Shown here: one piece after another, positions 8,768-16,617 of the stretch
Layout of the letters: each line of letters starts with the position of its first letter
Numbering within the stretch: position 1 is the first letter of the stretch
Assembly: GCF_036555685.1 (NCBI RefSeq)
Contig: NZ_DATBKY010000306.1
Span: 13,251-77,250, forward strand
Direction: 5' to 3'
Source: Actinophytocola sp036555685
Lineage (GTDB): Bacteria; Actinomycetota; Actinomycetes; Mycobacteriales; Pseudonocardiaceae
DNA: 64,000 nt
Made by a program: the position numbers and the translations under genes
Notes under the pieces: generated by a model
Database searches by the model: none
Told to the model about the DNA's origin: nothing
The model's input: only the letters and a program-made list of their open reading frames with translations

Positions 8768-9547
8768 ATGAAAGTCACCGTCCTCGGCTCGTGCGCCGCG
8801 TGGCCCGAGCCCGGCCGCGCCTGCAGCGGCTACCTCGTGGAGCACGACGGCTTCCGGCTGGTCCTCGACCTCGGGTTCGCGACACTGCCGCGGCTGCTCG
8901 AGCACTGCCCGGGCGGGGCTGTCGACGCGGTCGTCGTGACCCACCGGCACAGCGACCACTGCGTGGACCTCAACGGGCTGCTGCGCGTGCGCCACTACGG
9001 CGAGCGGACGCTGCCGCGGATCCCCCTGCTGTGCCCGGCGGGCGCGGCGGCGGTCGTGGACGGCCTCGAGCCGCGGCCGCGGCTGGCGGAGCTGTTCGAC
9101 CTCGCGGAGCTGCCCGGCAGCCACCAGGTCGGCCCGTTCCGGGTCGAGGGCGTCGAGCTTCCGCATCACGTGCCGAACGCCGGCGTCCGGCTCACGGTGA
9201 CCGATCGGACGGTGGCCGAACGCACGTCAGCTGACCGCACGCTCGCCTACACCGGCGACACCGGGCCGGATCCGCGGTTGGCGGAGCTCGGCGCGGACGC
9301 CGACCTCTACATCATGGAGGCGACGCTGCAGGCCGTGCCGGCGCCGGGCGAGCCACGGCACCTGCTGACCGCGACCGAGGCCGGCGAGTGGGCGGAGCAG
9401 GCCGGCGCGCGGCGCCTGTTGCTCACGCACTTCTGGCCGGGCAGCGACCGAGACCTGTCGCTGCGGCAGGCCGCGGCGGCGTATTCCGGCGAGCTGCTGG
9501 CGGCCGACGAGGGCCTGGTGGTCGACCTGTCTAGCAGTCGCCGCTGA
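8768..9547 (+). CDS. Metallo-beta-lactamase-fold hydrolase (RNase Z-like subgroup)
   Basis: A 259-residue MBL-fold enzyme with the zinc motif HRHSDH (59-64), further ligands in ELPHH, YTGDTGPD and LLLTHFWPG, and the LGSCAAWPEPGRACSGYLV N-terminus typical of actinobacterial cyclic-nucleotide-phosphodiesterase or RNase Z-like proteins. The substrate is not determined by the sequence. The ATG at 8768 follows a GGAGG site. The 3' end overlaps the convergent SH3-domain gene by 17 bp. Confidence 0.88.
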   Translation: MKVTVLGSCAAWPEPGRACSGYLVEHDGFRLVLDLGFATLPRLLEHCPGGAVDAVVVTHRHSDHCVDLNGLLRVRHYGERTLPRIPLLCPAGAAAVVDGLEPRPRLAELFDLAELPGSHQVGPFRVEGVELPHHVPNAGVRLTVTDRTVAERTSADRTLAYTGDTGPDPRLAELGADADLYIMEATLQAVPAPGEPRHLLTATEAGEWAEQAGARRLLLTHFWPGSDRDLSLRQAAAAYSGELLAADEGLVVDLSSSRR

Positions 9548-9863
9548 CGGCCCGGACGAACTCGGCGGAGACCCAGCGGTCTTCGGCGAGCTTGCGGAAG
9601 CCCTGCTCGACGGTCTTGTCGGCGTCGGACTGGTCACCGCGGTTCATCTCGCCGACCACGTTGTTCGGTGCGACCGTGGGCGCGGAGCGCACGTTGAGGC
9701 CGTCGACGACCGCCTCGACGCGGCACTGCGAGCCGTTCGACGACGTGCCGCCGTCCTTGCCCTCCTCGGCGCGCTTCTCCGAGCCCATCGCGTAGAGCCA
9801 CAGGACGCCGACCAGCAGCGCCACCGTGATGAGGGTGCGCTTGGTGGTCCACTTGATCTTCAC
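9531..9863 (-). CDS. Membrane-anchored SH3-like domain protein
   Basis: A 110-residue protein. A basic N-terminus (MKIKWTTKR) and one hydrophobic segment (about residues 10-27) form a signal anchor, followed by a charged linker and a bacterial SH3-like domain recognised by GLNVRSAPTVAPNNVVGEM, WVSAEFV and a terminal cysteine. Such extracellular SH3b domains often bind cell wall; that is family-based inference. Start GTG at 9863, with GGGAG about ten bases upstream. Convergent with and overlapping the MBL gene by 17 bp. Confidence 0.75.
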   Translation of the reverse strand: MKIKWTTKRTLITVALLVGVLWLYAMGSEKRAEEGKDGGTSSNGSQCRVEAVVDGLNVRSAPTVAPNNVVGEMNRGDQSDADKTVEQGFRKLAEDRWVSAEFVRAVSGDC

Positions 9864-10009
9864 TGGAACCGCTCCCGGGCCGGACGTGCTTCCTGCTCAT
9901 CAGATATATCCCAGCCCGGTCGCGTTGGGAACGAGCCACCCCGCAAACCACTCGCAGGATGCAACGGCCGGACACCCCCGCTGCACAATCGGTCACGGCA
10001 CGTGCGGAT

Positions 10010-10062
10010 GCGCCGGACGGCGCGCCCCCGCCGCTCACCGCGGGTGACGCGCCGTCCGGCGC
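10010..10062 (-). terminator. Strong terminator downstream of icd
   Basis: A perfect 15-bp stem (GCGCCGGACGGCGCG at 10010-10024 with its complement at 10048-10062) around a 23-nt loop. It lies 15 bases after the icd stop on the minus strand and would also stop read-through from the plus strand. Confidence 0.85.
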
Positions 10063-10077
10063 TGCTGTGAACCGCTG

Positions 10078-11298
10078 TTAGCCGGCGGCCATGCGCTGCT
10101 GGAGGTTGTCGTCCAGCGTCGCGAGGAACTCCTCGGTTGTCTGCCACTCCTGGTCCTTGCCCACGAGCAGGGCCAGGTCCTTGGTCATCCTGCCGCTCTC
10201 GACGGTCTCGACGATCACCCGCTCGAGCGTCTCGGCGAACTGGACGACGTCGGGGGTGCTGTCCATCTTGCCGCGCGCCTCGAGGCCCCGGGTCCACGCG
10301 AAGATCGACGCGATCGGGTTGGTCGAGGTCGGCTTGCCCTGCTGGTGCTGGCGGAAGTGCCGGGTGACCGTGCCGTGCGCCGCCTCGGCCTCGACCTTGC
10401 CGTCGGGCGTCATCAGCACGGAGGTCATCAGGCCGAGCGAGCCGAAGCCCTGGGCGACGGTGTCGGACTGGACGTCGCCGTCGTAGTTCTTGCAGGCCCA
10501 GACGTAGCCGCCCTCCCACTTGAGCGCGGCGGCGACCATGTCGTCGATGAGCCGGTGCTCGTAGGTGAGGCCCGCGGCGTCGAAGTCGGCCTTGAACTCG
10601 GCCTCGAAGATCTCCGCGAACACGTCCTTGAACATGCCGTCGTAGGCCTTGAGGATCGTGTTCTTCGTGGACATGTACAGCGGGAACTTGCGCTCGAGCG
10701 CGTAGCGCATCGACGCGCGCGCGAAGTCCTCGATGGACTCGCGGTAGTTGTACATGCCGACCGCGACGCCGCCGCCCTCCGGGTAGTTGGCGACCTCGAA
10801 CTCCATCGGCTCGCCGCCGTCGGCCGGCTGGTAGGTGATCGTCAGCGTGCCGGGGCCGGGCACCTTGAAGTCGGTGGCCTTGTACTGGTCGCCATGTGCG
10901 TGCCGGCCGATGATGATCGGCTTGGTCCAGCCTGGCACCAGCCGCGGGATGTTGGAGATCACGATCGGCTCGCGGAAGATGACGCCGCCGAGGATGTTCC
11001 GGATGGTGCCGTTGGGGCTGCGCCACATCTTCTTCAGGCCGAACTCGGAGACCCGCGCCTCGTCCGGCGTGATCGTGGCGCATTTCACGCCGACGCCGTG
11101 CCGCGCGATCGCGTTGGCCGCGTCCACGGTGACCTGGTCGTCGGTGGCGTCCCGGTGCTCGATGCCGAGGTCGTAGTAGTCCAGGTTGATGTCCAGGTAG
11201 GGGTGGATCAGCTTGTCCTTGATGAACTGCCAGATGATGCGGGTCATCTCGTCGCCGTCGAGCTCGACGACCGTCCCCTGGACCTTGATCTTGGCCAT
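10078..11298 (-). CDS. icd: NADP-dependent isocitrate dehydrogenase (homodimeric, eukaryote-like type)
   Basis: Oxidatively decarboxylates isocitrate to 2-oxoglutarate in the TCA cycle, making NADPH. The 406-residue length and motifs are those of the homodimeric type II enzyme rather than the monomeric form found in some actinobacteria: GDEMTRIIWQFIKDKLI at the N-terminus, substrate-binding WRSPNGTIRNILGGVIFREPI, YMSTKNTILKAYDG and the NADP-binding AAHGTVTRHFRQHQQG. Start ATG at 11298 (MAKIKVQGTVVELDGDEMTR is the family N-terminus). Single-gene unit closed by the hairpin at 10010-10062. Confidence 0.96.
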   Translation of the reverse strand: MAKIKVQGTVVELDGDEMTRIIWQFIKDKLIHPYLDINLDYYDLGIEHRDATDDQVTVDAANAIARHGVGVKCATITPDEARVSEFGLKKMWRSPNGTIRNILGGVIFREPIVISNIPRLVPGWTKPIIIGRHAHGDQYKATDFKVPGPGTLTITYQPADGGEPMEFEVANYPEGGGVAVGMYNYRESIEDFARASMRYALERKFPLYMSTKNTILKAYDGMFKDVFAEIFEAEFKADFDAAGLTYEHRLIDDMVAAALKWEGGYVWACKNYDGDVQSDTVAQGFGSLGLMTSVLMTPDGKVEAEAAHGTVTRHFRQHQQGKPTSTNPIASIFAWTRGLEARGKMDSTPDVVQFAETLERVIVETVESGRMTKDLALLVGKDQEWQTTEEFLATLDDNLQQRMAAG

Positions 11299-11331
11299 GT
11301 GCCGGGATGCTCCTCTCGCGTCCTCTTCGCG

Positions 11332-11371
11332 CGCGTGTACCTGTTCTCAGTCGTTCCAAACGGTACACGCG
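11332..11371 (-). terminator. Inverted repeat between the acetyltransferase gene and icd
   Basis: CGCGTGTACC (11332-11341) pairs perfectly with GGTACACGCG (11362-11371) across 20 nt. It starts five bases after the acetyltransferase stop, so a terminator is the simplest reading; because it is also just upstream of icd, an operator is possible. Confidence 0.5.
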
Positions 11372-11376
11372 TACTG

Positions 11377-11940
11377 TTAGCGACGCCCGGCGGCCCACTC
11401 CTCGGCGAGCATCGCGAAGACCAGCTCGTCGGTCCACTCGCCCTTGACGATCTCGTTCTGCACGAAGTGCGCCTCGCGGCGCATGCCGAGCCTCGTCATC
11501 AGCCGCGCCGACGCCTCGTTGCGCCCGTCGCAGCGCCCGACGATCCGGTGCAGCCCCAGCCCCTCGAAGCCCAGCCGCAGCATCTCGGCCGCGGCCTCCC
11601 GCGCGTAGCCGCGCCCGTGGTAGGCGGGGTTGAACACGAAGCCGAACTCCCCCTGCTCGTGCGGCTCGGACAACCATGCCAGGTTCACGTCGCCGATCAG
11701 GTCGCCGGTGTCGCGCAGCAGCGCGGCGAGCACGAGGACGTCGCCTTCCCGCTCCAGCGCCGGCATCGAGATCCGCCGCTTGAGCGCCTCCGCGGTCGCG
11801 GCGCGGTCTCGCGGGTCCCAGTACAGGTAACGGGTGACCTCGGGCAGGCTCTGGTAGGCGTGCATCGCGTCGAGGTCGTCCTCGGTGAACGGCCGCAGGA
11901 TCAGCCGGTCGGTGATGATCGGGTACGAAGGTCGCAGCAC
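11377..11940 (-). CDS. GNAT-family N-acetyltransferase (RimJ/RimL-like)
   Basis: A 187-residue acetyl-CoA-dependent acetyltransferase of the RimJ/RimL group. It opens with TDRLILRPFTEDDLDAM, carries the acetyl-CoA-binding stretch NPAYHGRGYAREAAAEML, and has the group-typical NEASARLMTRLGMRREAHF near the end. The substrate (protein N-terminus or small amine) is unknown. The frame is open to 12159, but the GTG at 11940 places the domain at the N-terminus and has TATGTT (11947-11952) six bases upstream, suggesting a leaderless transcript. Divergent from the HhH-GPD gene. Confidence 0.88.
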   Translation of the reverse strand: MLRPSYPIITDRLILRPFTEDDLDAMHAYQSLPEVTRYLYWDPRDRAATAEALKRRISMPALEREGDVLVLAALLRDTGDLIGDVNLAWLSEPHEQGEFGFVFNPAYHGRGYAREAAAEMLRLGFEGLGLHRIVGRCDGRNEASARLMTRLGMRREAHFVQNEIVKGEWTDELVFAMLAEEWAAGRR

Positions 11941-11992
11941 ACAGCCAACATATCGAGCACGGGCGTCGGGACGGCGTGCCATTATTGGCCAC

Positions 11993-12568
11993 ATGGCGAC
12001 CTGGCTCACCGAGGATCCCGAGGCCAACAAGCTGCTCGACCGCGAGCCGTTGGCCCTGCTCATCGGCATGCTGCTCGACCAGCAGGTCCAGATCGAGGTG
12101 GCCTTCCTCGGTCCGAAGAAGCTCCTCGACCGCATGGGTTCGCTCGACGCGAACACCATCGCGGACTACGACCAGGAGAAGTTCCTCGCGATCTGCTCGA
12201 CGCCGCCCGCCATCCACCGCTTCCCCGGCTCGATGGGCAAGCGCGTCCAGGCGCTGTGCCAGGCCATCGTCGCCGACTACGACGGGCGGGCCGAGAACGT
12301 CTGGACCCAGGGCGACCCGAACGGCGCCGAGGTCCTCAAGCGACTCAAGGCGCTGCCGGGCTTCGGCGAGGCAAAGGCCAAGATCTTCCTCGCCCTGCTC
12401 GGCAAGCAGCGCGGGCTCGCCGCCGCCGGCTGGGAGAAGGCCGCGGGCGACTACTCGACCAAGGGCTCGCACCTGTCCGTCGCCGACATCACGGACCCGG
12501 AGAGCCTGCAGCATGTGCGGGCGTACAAAAAGGAAATGAAAGCCGCGGCAAAGGCGAAAAGGGGCTAA
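11993..12568 (+). CDS. HhH-GPD-type base excision DNA repair protein
   Basis: A 191-residue protein of the actinobacterial HhH-GPD family. LLIGMLLDQQVQIEVAF is the first family helix, and LKALPGFGEAKAKIFLALL is the helix-hairpin-helix DNA-binding element; the family also shows the N-terminal EDPEANKLL. It lacks an iron-sulfur cysteine loop. Presumed role is removal of damaged bases, by family only. ATG at 11993; 52 bp separate it from the divergent acetyltransferase start. The C-terminus is Lys-rich (KEMKAAAKAKRG). Confidence 0.87.
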   Translation: MATWLTEDPEANKLLDREPLALLIGMLLDQQVQIEVAFLGPKKLLDRMGSLDANTIADYDQEKFLAICSTPPAIHRFPGSMGKRVQALCQAIVADYDGRAENVWTQGDPNGAEVLKRLKALPGFGEAKAKIFLALLGKQRGLAAAGWEKAAGDYSTKGSHLSVADITDPESLQHVRAYKKEMKAAAKAKRG

Positions 12569-12709
12569 AACGGTAGCCGCCGTACGGCCTAATCACGATA
12601 AGTACACGCTCGGGTACCATTTGCCACCAAGAGCGCTTACATTCCCGTCTTTTAGTTGGTCCTTTTCCGTCTTCGTGTGTACACCGCGAAACGGCACCAC
12701 AACCGGCAT

Positions 12710-12738
12710 TTGACTCCGTGACTTGGCCTGTTTACCGT
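12710..12738 (+). promoter_or_regulatory. Sigma-A-type promoter of the conservon operon
   Basis: TTGACT (12710-12715), 17-bp spacer, TACCGT (12733-12738). The predicted start of transcription near 12745 excludes the in-frame GTG at 12718 as the cvnA start. The flanking 12569-12709 is AT-richer than its surroundings and includes the 8-bp palindrome gtgtacac at 12677-12684. Confidence 0.7.
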
Positions 12739-12828
12739 TCCCGGCGGGTCCGGAGGGTTACTCGGGTGACGGAACCCAAGTTGTTGCGCCAACCCCAGAA
12801 AATGCCGGAAGGAAAGCGGACCGCGGTG

Positions 12829-15276
12829 ATGACGACCCCCATCCGGCGTGGCCGGGCTCACTCCATTCGGACGCGCGTACTGACCATCGCGCTCGTGCCC
12901 TGTTTCGTCTTTTTGCTCGCGGGTGTCGCGGGCGCCGGGTACTTGATCTACGACGCGGCGAAGACGCGGAGCTACTACAACCTCGCGAGCGAGACGCAGG
13001 ACACGGCGCTGCCGTTGATCCTCTCGCTGCAGGAGGAGCGCCGGCTCACGCTGCGCAGGCTGGCGAGCTTCGGTACGTTCCAGTCCGAGCTGATCAAGCA
13101 GCGCGCGAAGACCGACGCGGTGGTCGGCCAGGTCACCGAGAAACTCAGCGAGCTGAACGACATCGCCCCGGACTCGGTGAAGAAGGACATCGCGGAGTTC
13201 TCGACGCTGATGGCCAAGCTGCCCGAGCTGCGCGCCCGGGTGGACGGCGGCCAGGTCGGCGTGAGCGAGTCGTTCACCTTCTACAACCAGATCGTCGACC
13301 AGTTCATCCAGGGCTCGCAGGGCCTCTCGCTGTTCGCGCCGGACGCGCACATCGCGTACGCGCAGCTGGTCGTCGCCCCGCTGCTCACCGGCGCGGACCT
13401 GATGCAGCGCGCGGACGCGCTGGCCGCGGCCAACATCGTCGGCGGCGGGCTCACCGACATCGACTTCCGCACGTTCCAGGGCGAGGTCAGCGCGTACCAC
13501 CAGCAGCTGGAGGCGGCGATCCCGCTGGCCAACGAGGACGTGCAGGCGCAGTACGCGGCGCTGCAGAAGAGTCCCGCATGGCAGCGGCTGATCTCCGCCG
13601 AGAACGCGCTGGTGCAGGGCAAGACCGAGATCCCGGTCAGCGAGGACCTGTGGCGCGCGGCCGCTCACGACGTCGGCGCGGCGCTCATGAAGATGCTGTC
13701 CACGCAGAACGACCGCACCAACGCCGAGGCGATCGACAAGGTCGACAACACGCTGATCCAGGCGATCGTCGCCGGCGTGCTGGTCATCCTGCTGGCCGTC
13801 CTCGTGTCGTTCGTCGCGCTGCGGCTGTCCCGCCGGCTCATCGACCGCCTGGTCCGGCTCCGGCGCGAGGCGCTGGACCTCGCCGACCACAAGCTCCCCG
13901 AGCTGGTCGAGAAGGTCCGCCACGGCGCGGACGTGCGGGTGGACGACTCGCTGCAGCTCCTCGACCACGGTCGCGACGAGATCGGCGAGGTCGCGGAGGC
14001 GTTCAACAAGGCCCAGCAGACCGCGGTGAGCGCCGCCGTGCAGGAGGCGAAGACCCGCGAGGGCACGAACAAGGTGTTCCTCAACATCGCCCACCGCAGC
14101 CAGGTGATCGTGCACCGGCAGCTGAAGGTGCTCGACGAGGCCGAGCGCGGGCAGGAGGACCCCGAGCAGCTGGAGATGCTGTTCCAGCTCGACCACCTGT
14201 CCACCCGGGCGCGCCGCAACGCGGAGAACCTGATCATCCTCGGCGGCGGGCAGCCGGGGCGGCGCTGGCGCAACCCGGTGAGCCTCACCGAGCTGGCCCG
14301 CGGCGCGGCGGCGGAGACCGAGCACTTCGCCCGCGTGAAGATCGCCAAGCTGCCGCCTCGCGCGGTCAACGGCCCGGTGGTCGGCGACCTTGTGCACCTG
14401 CTGGCCGAGCTGATCGACAACGCGACGTCGTTCTCGCCGCCGGAGTCGCGCGTCGAGGTGCGCGGCAACGTGGTCGGCCGCGGCGTGGTACTGGAGATCG
14501 AGGACCAGGGTCTGGGCATCGAGCCCGAGCGCCTCGACGAGCTCAACTCGATGCTCGCGAGCCCGCCGGACTTCGGGATCATGGCGCTGTCCGCGGAGCC
14601 GCGGCTCGGCCTGTTCGTGGTCGCGCGGCTGGCGGCCCGGCACGGGATCGGGGTGTCGCTTCGCGAGTCGGCCTACGGCGGTACCCGGGCGATCGTGCTG
14701 GTCCGCGCGGAGCTGCTGCACGACGCGCCGGCGCCCGACGAGCGGACCGGCCGGCCCGAGGTGTCCACACCGGACAGCTCGGCCCTGCCGGTGTCGACGG
14801 TGACGGTGCCGATCCAGGTGTCGGACCTCCCGCCGCTGCCGGTCGTCGATGCGCGGCCGGGCGAGGACCTCTTCCGCCCGCAGCGCCCCGTGGACGAGCC
14901 GGCGAACGGGCACGCCAACGGCTCCGGCCCGCATCACTACGCCCCGCCGCCCGCCGCGGGCGCGCACGCGCGGCAGGACCCGCCGACGATCAGCAGGCCC
15001 CCGCTGCCGCCGCCGCACCCGCGGCCGCAGCAGCCCGCCGGGCAGCTGGCCCCCGACCGGCCACCGCTGCCCCGGCGGCGGCGTCAGCAGAACCTGGCGC
15101 CACAGCTGCGGGAGGACCCGGTCGACACGTGGCCGCCGGAGAGCTCGCACGAGGAGTCGCCGGACCAGGCACGCAGCCGGCTGGCCGCGTTCCAGCACGG
15201 CACGCGCCGGGGCCGCGAGGAGCCGGCCGTCGGGGACATCGGCAATGACGGCGACGACCACGGGGAGCGTGGGTAA
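12829..15276 (+). CDS. cvnA: Conservon sensor histidine-kinase-like protein with nitrate/nitrite-sensing domain (CvnA)
   Basis: The membrane sensor of a conservon, a four-protein actinobacterial signalling module. From the ATG at 12829 it is 815 residues: a basic N-terminus, a first transmembrane segment (about 18-38), an extracellular helical NIT (nitrate/nitrite-sensing) domain with EERRLTLRRLASF, a second transmembrane segment (307-332), a HAMP-like linker, a helical pre-ATPase region (LDHLSTRARRNAENLIILGG), a HATPase domain with N-box ELIDNA (527-532) and G-boxes EDQGLGIE and LGLFVVARLAARHGIGV, and a long Pro-rich tail. The ligand is not defined by sequence. An alternative start is the GTG at 12826 or ATG at 12802. 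The stop overlaps cvnB. Confidence 0.93.
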   Translation: MTTPIRRGRAHSIRTRVLTIALVPCFVFLLAGVAGAGYLIYDAAKTRSYYNLASETQDTALPLILSLQEERRLTLRRLASFGTFQSELIKQRAKTDAVVGQVTEKLSELNDIAPDSVKKDIAEFSTLMAKLPELRARVDGGQVGVSESFTFYNQIVDQFIQGSQGLSLFAPDAHIAYAQLVVAPLLTGADLMQRADALAAANIVGGGLTDIDFRTFQGEVSAYHQQLEAAIPLANEDVQAQYAALQKSPAWQRLISAENALVQGKTEIPVSEDLWRAAAHDVGAALMKMLSTQNDRTNAEAIDKVDNTLIQAIVAGVLVILLAVLVSFVALRLSRRLIDRLVRLRREALDLADHKLPELVEKVRHGADVRVDDSLQLLDHGRDEIGEVAEAFNKAQQTAVSAAVQEAKTREGTNKVFLNIAHRSQVIVHRQLKVLDEAERGQEDPEQLEMLFQLDHLSTRARRNAENLIILGGGQPGRRWRNPVSLTELARGAAAETEHFARVKIAKLPPRAVNGPVVGDLVHLLAELIDNATSFSPPESRVEVRGNVVGRGVVLEIEDQGLGIEPERLDELNSMLASPPDFGIMALSAEPRLGLFVVARLAARHGIGVSLRESAYGGTRAIVLVRAELLHDAPAPDERTGRPEVSTPDSSALPVSTVTVPIQVSDLPPLPVVDARPGEDLFRPQRPVDEPANGHANGSGPHHYAPPPAAGAHARQDPPTISRPPLPPPHPRPQQPAGQLAPDRPPLPRRRRQQNLAPQLREDPVDTWPPESSHEESPDQARSRLAAFQHGTRRGREEPAVGDIGNDGDDHGERG

Positions 15277-15689
15277 TGGCCAACACCGCAGTGAATGAGC
15301 TGGACTGGTTGCTCGACGAGCTGGTCAAGCGAGTCGCCGGGGTGGACCGCGCCGTCGTGCTGTCCGCGGACGGGCTCCTGATCGGCCGGTCGAGCAACCT
15401 CTCCGAGGCCGACGGCGAGCATCTCTCCGCGGTGGCGTCGGCGTTCCAGAGCCTCGCCCGGGGCACCGGCCGGCACTTCGGCGGCGGGCAGGTGCGCCAG
15501 ACGCTGGTCGAGATGGACCACGCGTTCCTGTTCGTCACCGCGGCCGGGCACGGCGCGTGCCTCGCGCTGCTGGCCGAGGAGACCGCGGACGTCGGGATGA
15601 TCGCCTACGAGATGAACCTCCTGGTCAAGCGCGTGGGTGCGGTGCTGACGGCCAAGCCGCGCGAGGCCATGGGACGCCCGTTGCCATGA
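15276..15689 (+). CDS. cvnB: Roadblock/LC7-domain protein (CvnB)
   Basis: A 137-residue roadblock/LC7 protein, recognised by NELDWLLDELVKRVAGVDRAVVLSADGLL at the N-terminus, the central beta-strand VEMDHAFLFVTAAGHGACLALL, and the final helix. In conservons the CvnB protein partners the CvnD GTPase and the sensor kinase, probably as a GTPase-activating or scaffold subunit (family knowledge from Streptomyces). Its ATG shares a base with the cvnA TAA (TAATG), and its own stop overlaps cvnC as ATGA, so the operon is translationally coupled. Confidence 0.93.
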   Translation: MANTAVNELDWLLDELVKRVAGVDRAVVLSADGLLIGRSSNLSEADGEHLSAVASAFQSLARGTGRHFGGGQVRQTLVEMDHAFLFVTAAGHGACLALLAEETADVGMIAYEMNLLVKRVGAVLTAKPREAMGRPLP

Positions 15690-16048
15690 GCACCCCGACG
15701 GAGGCCTGGTTCGACGATCCACTGGTGCGGCCCTACGCCGTCACCGGTGGCCGGACCAGGTCGAGCCAGCGGGGGCTCGACCTGATCACGCTCGTGGTCG
15801 CCATGCGCACGCCGGCCGAGGTGGCGGACCTGCAGCCGGAGTACGCGATGGCGTTGCAGGTCTGCCAGCAGCCGATCTCCGTGGCCGAGGTGTCGGCGAA
15901 GATCGACCTGCCGCTGCAGGTGGTGAAGGTCGTGCTGAGCGACCTGATCGCGCAGGGCCACCTGATCTTCCGGTCCGCGGCACCGACGAACGAAGCTCCG
16001 AGCCAGTACATACTCCAGGCGGTTCTCGATGGCATCAGAAGGCTCTGA
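15686..16048 (+). CDS. cvnC: DUF742 protein (CvnC)
   Basis: A 120-residue DUF742 protein, the third conservon component. Diagnostic features are WFDDPLVRPYAVTGGRTR at the N-terminus, LDLITLVVAMR, the repeated-helix segment QPISVAEVSAKIDLPLQVVKVVLSDLI (winged-helix-like) and the GHLIFRSA strand. Its biochemical role is unknown; in Streptomyces conservons it binds the other Cvn proteins. ATG at 15686 overlaps the cvnB stop (ATGA), and the 3' end overlaps cvnD by 20 bp. Confidence 0.93.
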   Translation: MSTPTEAWFDDPLVRPYAVTGGRTRSSQRGLDLITLVVAMRTPAEVADLQPEYAMALQVCQQPISVAEVSAKIDLPLQVVKVVLSDLIAQGHLIFRSAAPTNEAPSQYILQAVLDGIRRL

Positions 16049-16613
16049 CCGGCGGCTCACCACGGCGGTGAAGATCGTCGTCGCGGGCGGCTTCGGCGTC
16101 GGCAAGACGACGCTCGTCGGTTCGGTGAGCGAGGTGCCGCCGCTGCGGACGGAGGAGCTGATCACCGAGGCATCGTCTCGAGTGGACGATCTGGCCGGCG
16201 TCGAGGCGAAGACCACGACCACGGTCGCGCTGGACTTCGGCCGCATCACCATCAGTCCCGAGCTGATCCTCTACCTGTTCGGCACGCCGGGCCAGAACCG
16301 CTTCTGGTTCATGTGGGACGAGCTCGCGCGCGGCGCCCTGGGTGCGGTCGTGCTGGCCGACACCCGCCGCCTGGACTCGTGCTTCCCCGCCGTCGACTTC
16401 TTCGAACGCCGGGGCCTGCCGTTCATCGTGGCGGTCAACTGCTTCGACGACGCGTACCGGTATGGCACGGAGGAGGTCCGCGCGGCCCTCGACCTGGACC
16501 CCCAAACCCCGGTCCTGCTGTGCGACGCCCGCGACCGCGAGTCGACGAAGCAGGTCCTGGTGACCCTGATGCACCACGTGATGGCCGGCTCCCGCCTGGC
16601 CCGCACCCACTGA
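16029..16613 (+). CDS. cvnD: Ras-like conservon GTPase (CvnD)
   Basis: A 194-residue small GTPase. G1 is GGFGVGKTT (20-28), G2 lies in the ASSRVDDLAGVEAKTTTTVALDFG region, G3 is GTPGQ (85-89), G4 is NCFD (137-140) instead of NKxD, and G5 is CDARD (165-169); the variant G4 is usual for CvnD-type GTPases. It would cycle GTP/GDP and pass the CvnA signal on. The ATG at 16029 lies inside cvnC (20-bp overlap). No cvnE cytochrome P450 gene follows: the next gene converges four bases after the cvnD stop. Confidence 0.93.
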   Translation: MASEGSDRRLTTAVKIVVAGGFGVGKTTLVGSVSEVPPLRTEELITEASSRVDDLAGVEAKTTTTVALDFGRITISPELILYLFGTPGQNRFWFMWDELARGALGAVVLADTRRLDSCFPAVDFFERRGLPFIVAVNCFDDAYRYGTEEVRAALDLDPQTPVLLCDARDRESTKQVLVTLMHHVMAGSRLARTH

Positions 16614-16617
16614 CCGG

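Noticed and set aside
10345..12576. Long plus-strand open frame (743 codons) across icd and the acetyltransferase gene
   Set aside because: It is antisense to clearly recognised genes, is rich in Asp/Arg/Ala/Gly runs typical of high-GC shadow frames, and has no domain.
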